Below are positions 22,599 through 24,669 of a stretch of DNA of 24,669 bases, piece after piece (positions within the stretch are counted from its first letter, which is position 1; each line of letters starts with the position of its first letter). The notes beneath the pieces are model-generated. The model did no database searches and had not been told where the DNA came from. It saw nothing but the letters and a program-made list of their open reading frames with translations. The stretch lies in contig CAJTRO010000054.1 of NCBI GenBank assembly GCA_910579015.1, forward strand, positions 1-24,669, read 5' to 3'. The position numbers and the translations under genes are program-made. Source of the DNA: an uncultured Dorea sp. (lineage in GTDB: Bacteria > Bacillota_A > Clostridia > Lachnospirales > Lachnospiraceae).

Positions 22599-22925
22599 AT
22601 GAACAGAACGAAATACAAGAATAATTTTTATAAAGAGCATTATGAGAGAATCAGTCTCGCAGTTCCTAAAGGAATGAAAGATATTATCAAGGCTCTCGCA
22701 TCTGATAAGGGGATATCAGTCAATTCCTATATTCAAGACTTAGTCCGGAAAGACCAGTACGGAATGTTTGACACGATGCAGGTTGCGGAAAAGAATAGAG
22801 AAATGATTTCCGGTATAAGCGGGAACATGCACGACGGATATTACATCATATTCAAAGACGGTCATTCGTGCCATTGTCGCACGAAAAAGGATGTCCGGTC
22901 ATGTATCATTGAATACTTCCACTAA
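22599..22925 (+). CDS. Small ribbon-helix-helix-like protein
   Basis: A 108-aa protein. The N-terminal half reads YERISLAVPKGMKDIIKALA followed by SDKGISVNSYIQDLVRKDQ, the pattern of Arc/MetJ ribbon-helix-helix DNA-binding domains (beta strand with alternating residues, then two helices) as found in antitoxins and mobile-element regulators. The C-terminal half (ISGNMHDGYYIIFKDGHSCH...) has a YYIIF strand and two cysteines and is not recognised. The ATG was chosen for GAGGT 7 nt ahead. It starts 12 bp after the stop of the possible integrase scrap, so it may be a leftover accessory gene of an integrative element. Confidence 0.7.
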   Translation: MNRTKYKNNFYKEHYERISLAVPKGMKDIIKALASDKGISVNSYIQDLVRKDQYGMFDTMQVAEKNREMISGISGNMHDGYYIIFKDGHSCHCRTKKDVRSCIIEYFH

Positions 22926-23038
22926 AAAATGGAAGTTTTCAGTGCCCTTAAAATAAGGCTTTACAGACTATTTGCGTGCTACAAGTGTGTTACGAAAAAC
23001 CATTTTTGTCTATTTATAAACACTTACAGACACTTTCT

Positions 23039-23851
23039 TTAATCCCACATTAATTTGTATTCCAACACATGGCTTAACAATTTTCTTGGTTCAACATTAA
23101 ACTGCTTTGCCAATTCCTGTATTCTCTCATCCAACAAATGAATATTTTCTTCCTCACATCTACGAATATCCGCCTCCTCATGCAACAAAAATTCTGAAAT
23201 ACCATTAGGCTCTGCCCCAAGTTTCTCAAATAATCTTTGACTTGGATAATTTTCAGCCTCAATTCTTACACGAAATTCCGACACATTCAGACGATTCTTT
23301 ATTTCATCTAACATAGCGCTAATTGCTCTATATCCAATTCCTTTGTGTTTCCACTTATTCAAAATTTCTATCGCGATCTCCCATTGTTCATGCGTTGTAT
23401 TCTTTATACCACAATATCCGGCATATTCATTATCCACGATTACCGAAAACATTACTGCTTTATACTCTATATGTTCATTCCATAACATATTACGATAGGC
23501 TTCTTCTTTCATCATTGACTTAACGATATTATTTTCCTTTTGCAATTCAATAAATATGTCTTTATCCGAATCCTGTACTTTTCGTAATATAATTTCATTT
23601 TCTATAATAATACACTCTCCCATTGCCCAGAACTTCTTATAAATCTTTTTCCCCATTTCATCATTTGCAGCAATATCAATTAAACGTTCTGCCAGCAACG
23701 TATTCTCTTTATCCTTAAGAAAATTGATTGCTTCTTTCTTTTTTTCTTCAAAGGTTCTTCCATCTTCTTTTTCTATAATGTCCATAACTTTATGTATTGA
23801 ATCTTCTATTGAAATTTTTATAACGTTAGCAGCTAATGATTGATTTTTCAT
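23039..23851 (-). CDS. GNAT-family N-acetyltransferase
   Basis: A 270-aa, A/T-rich gene. The central region (about residues 85-215) is a GNAT acyl-CoA transferase: EIILRKVQDSDKDIFIELQK, VIVDNEYAGYCGIKN, the acetyl-CoA pyrophosphate loop LNKWKHKGIGYRAISAMLDE, and the final RIEAENYPSQRLFEKLGAEP of RimJ/RimL-type enzymes. About 80 helical residues precede it (EEKKKEAINFLKDKENTLLA) and a 50-residue acidic helical tail follows (LLDERIQELAKQFNVEPRKL); neither is recognised. The ATG was chosen for GAGGT 7 nt upstream; an ATG six codons earlier has no ribosome site. The acceptor substrate is unknown. Base composition differs sharply from the left half of the window, consistent with acquired DNA. Confidence 0.88.
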   Translation of the reverse strand: MKNQSLAANVIKISIEDSIHKVMDIIEKEDGRTFEEKKKEAINFLKDKENTLLAERLIDIAANDEMGKKIYKKFWAMGECIIIENEIILRKVQDSDKDIFIELQKENNIVKSMMKEEAYRNMLWNEHIEYKAVMFSVIVDNEYAGYCGIKNTTHEQWEIAIEILNKWKHKGIGYRAISAMLDEIKNRLNVSEFRVRIEAENYPSQRLFEKLGAEPNGISEFLLHEEADIRRCEEENIHLLDERIQELAKQFNVEPRKLLSHVLEYKLMWD

Positions 23852-23869
23852 CTTAACGACCTCTTCCAT

Positions 23870-24040
23870 ATAATGATAATTTTCATTTTATCACAAAACC
23901 GTCTTTTTGCACATTTCAAAAATATTCTTAGAATGACAACAGGACTAAGCCTTTTTGAAAATGTCCGGCAGAAAAAGGTACTAACTACCACTATGCGGCG
24001 TTTTCCTATAAAACCCCCACCGCATGATATTTAGAACAAA
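23870..24040. other. Intergenic region with a hairpin
   Basis: No gene is supported here. It contains an inverted repeat ATGCGG (23993-23998) / CCGCAT (24020-24025) with inner TTTT/AAAA arms. A short plus-strand frame over it (MRRFPIKPPPHDI then stop) lacks a ribosome site. Confidence 0.5.
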
Positions 24041-24073
24041 AACAAAAGGCAGCAGTCCATTACGAACCCTGCC
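24041..24073 (-). terminator. Probable terminator of the serine recombinase gene
   Basis: On the minus strand GGCAG (24069-24073) and CTGCC (24048-24052) form a short stem around a 16-nt loop, followed by TTTTGTTTTTG. The stem is short but G/C-rich and correctly placed 11 bp after the stop codon. Confidence 0.55.
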
Positions 24074-24083
24074 TAAACACCCC

Positions 24084-24669
24084 TTATTCTGCTTTCAATT
24101 CTCTCTTATATTTATAGAATGTATTTCTTGCAAGCCCTATCAGCTTCATGCAATCCGCATCTGACAATGCACCATTAAAATCCTTGCTGTGTTTCTGTAT
24201 CTGCTTCTTTGCTTCAATAGATTTCTTTGTTGTCAGCTTTGCCCCCTGCTTCTGCCCGATCTGCTTACCATTTAATCTCGCTGTTTCTATACCCTCTTTT
24301 GTCCTCTGGTGCAAGTCCTGTACTTCTTTCTCCGACTGTTCAAATGCAAGCCTTATCTGTTCCTTTGCAAGCGACATAAGGTATTTATTCACGCCCTCTA
24401 AGATAAAGTCAACATTTGTTCCGGTCATTGATATATTGCTTTCTAATGCTTTCTTATATGTGCTTGTGTTGATATGCGGCTCTTTCAGAAATACAAGCTC
24501 TATGCCCTTATTATATAATTCCTCATACAGACAAAAACCCTCATCCGCATTCCTGCTCATTCGTGATACACTATCAAAGATAATAGTATCTCCTGCTTTG
24601 GCTTTCTTATACAACTTATTCCATTCTGGTCTGTCCTGCTTTGTTCCTGTATATACTTCCTGTATTATC
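24084..24669 (-). CDS. Serine recombinase (resolvase/invertase family), N-terminus beyond window
   Basis: The 195 visible residues are the C-terminal part of a small serine recombinase, a DNA strand-exchange enzyme of transposons and plasmids. The catalytic-domain block IIFDSVSRMSRNADEGFCLY contains the conserved Ser-Arg-x-x-Arg motif whose arginines assist the active-site serine; that serine, near the N-terminus, is off the window. A long dimerisation helix follows (LMSLAKEQIRLAFEQSEKEV, RTKEGIETARLNGKQIGQKQ), then a C-terminal Hin-like helix-turn-helix (SDADCMKLIGLARNTFYKYK). A TTG at 24614 should not be taken as the start: the frame continues upstream as EVYTGTKQDRPEWNKLYKKA, which is normal resolvase sequence. 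It marks a mobile element extending rightward. Confidence 0.92.
   Translation of the reverse strand, partial: IIQEVYTGTKQDRPEWNKLYKKAKAGDTIIFDSVSRMSRNADEGFCLYEELYNKGIELVFLKEPHINTSTYKKALESNISMTGTNVDFILEGVNKYLMSLAKEQIRLAFEQSEKEVQDLHQRTKEGIETARLNGKQIGQKQGAKLTTKKSIEAKKQIQKHSKDFNGALSDADCMKLIGLARNTFYKYKRELKAE

Noticed and set aside
22925..23007. AAAAATGG/CCATTTTT inverted repeat flanking 67 bases
   Set aside because: Low-complexity arms in very A/T-rich DNA, expected by chance and not shaped like a terminator for either gene.
23993..24034. Tiny frame reading MRRFPIKPPPHDI over a hairpin
   Set aside because: No ribosome site and only 13 codons; kept only as a hairpin in the intergenic entry.
1..24669. 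CRISPR arrays, rRNA, tRNA
   Set aside because: No regularly spaced repeats, no tRNA-like cloverleaf and no rRNA-like stretches were seen on reading both strands.

Overview
The window looks like a chromosomal segment of a gut-type Firmicute, most likely a Lachnospiraceae/Clostridia member. This is inferred from gene content: an orphan 2-hydroxyacyl-CoA dehydratase activator, a membrane pyrophosphatase, the ECF transporter-truA block, a MalY-type lyase, TnpV-like debris, strong AGGAGG ribosome sites and A/T-rich sigma-A promoters. No rRNA, tRNA or CRISPR array was recognised.

Left part (1-11161), all on the minus strand and fairly GC-rich, is ordinary core genome. From downstream to upstream it holds a membrane pyrophosphatase (cut by the window edge), an acyl-CoA dehydratase activase, a hybrid sensor kinase, and the operon ecfA1-ecfA2-ecfT-truA, whose proteins form the shared energising module of group II ECF vitamin/cofactor importers plus a tRNA pseudouridine synthase. 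Further upstream lies a cyclophilin-EamA transporter-small protein operon, then a MazG-like/UPF0158 fusion protein.

Middle part (11250-21340) is a patchwork on both strands. A TnpV-like transposon scrap precedes an A/T-richer MFS permease and an aminoglycoside 6-adenylyltransferase. Then come an unknown protein, a MalY/PatB C-S lyase with a structured leader, an ECF sigma/putative anti-sigma/zinc-ribbon membrane protein operon, a TetR-flavodoxin operon, a 5'-truncated Uma2 nuclease fragment, an XRE regulator and a nitroreductase.

Right part (21345-24669): proC has a tandem duplication of its 3' end and a promoter followed by two identical palindromic sites. Beyond it the DNA becomes A/T-rich and mobile-element-like: a possible integrase C-terminal scrap, a ribbon-helix-helix-like protein, a GNAT acetyltransferase and a serine recombinase running off the edge.

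The strongest regulatory signals are: (1) a consensus sigma-A promoter (TTGACA-17-TATAAT) whose -10 box is the first six bases of a perfect 41-nt palindrome in front of tetR; (2) twin TTGTATACAA palindromes just downstream of the proC promoter; (3) a promoter followed by a perfect dyad and further stem-forming repeats in the malY-like leader; (4) a long nested hairpin between xre and the nitroreductase gene. The least familiar protein systems are the sigma/anti-sigma/zinc-ribbon trio and the MazG-UPF0158 fusion. I found no clear-cut wholly new defence or biosynthetic system. All functional assignments rest on reading the sequence and remembered family features, without database searches.
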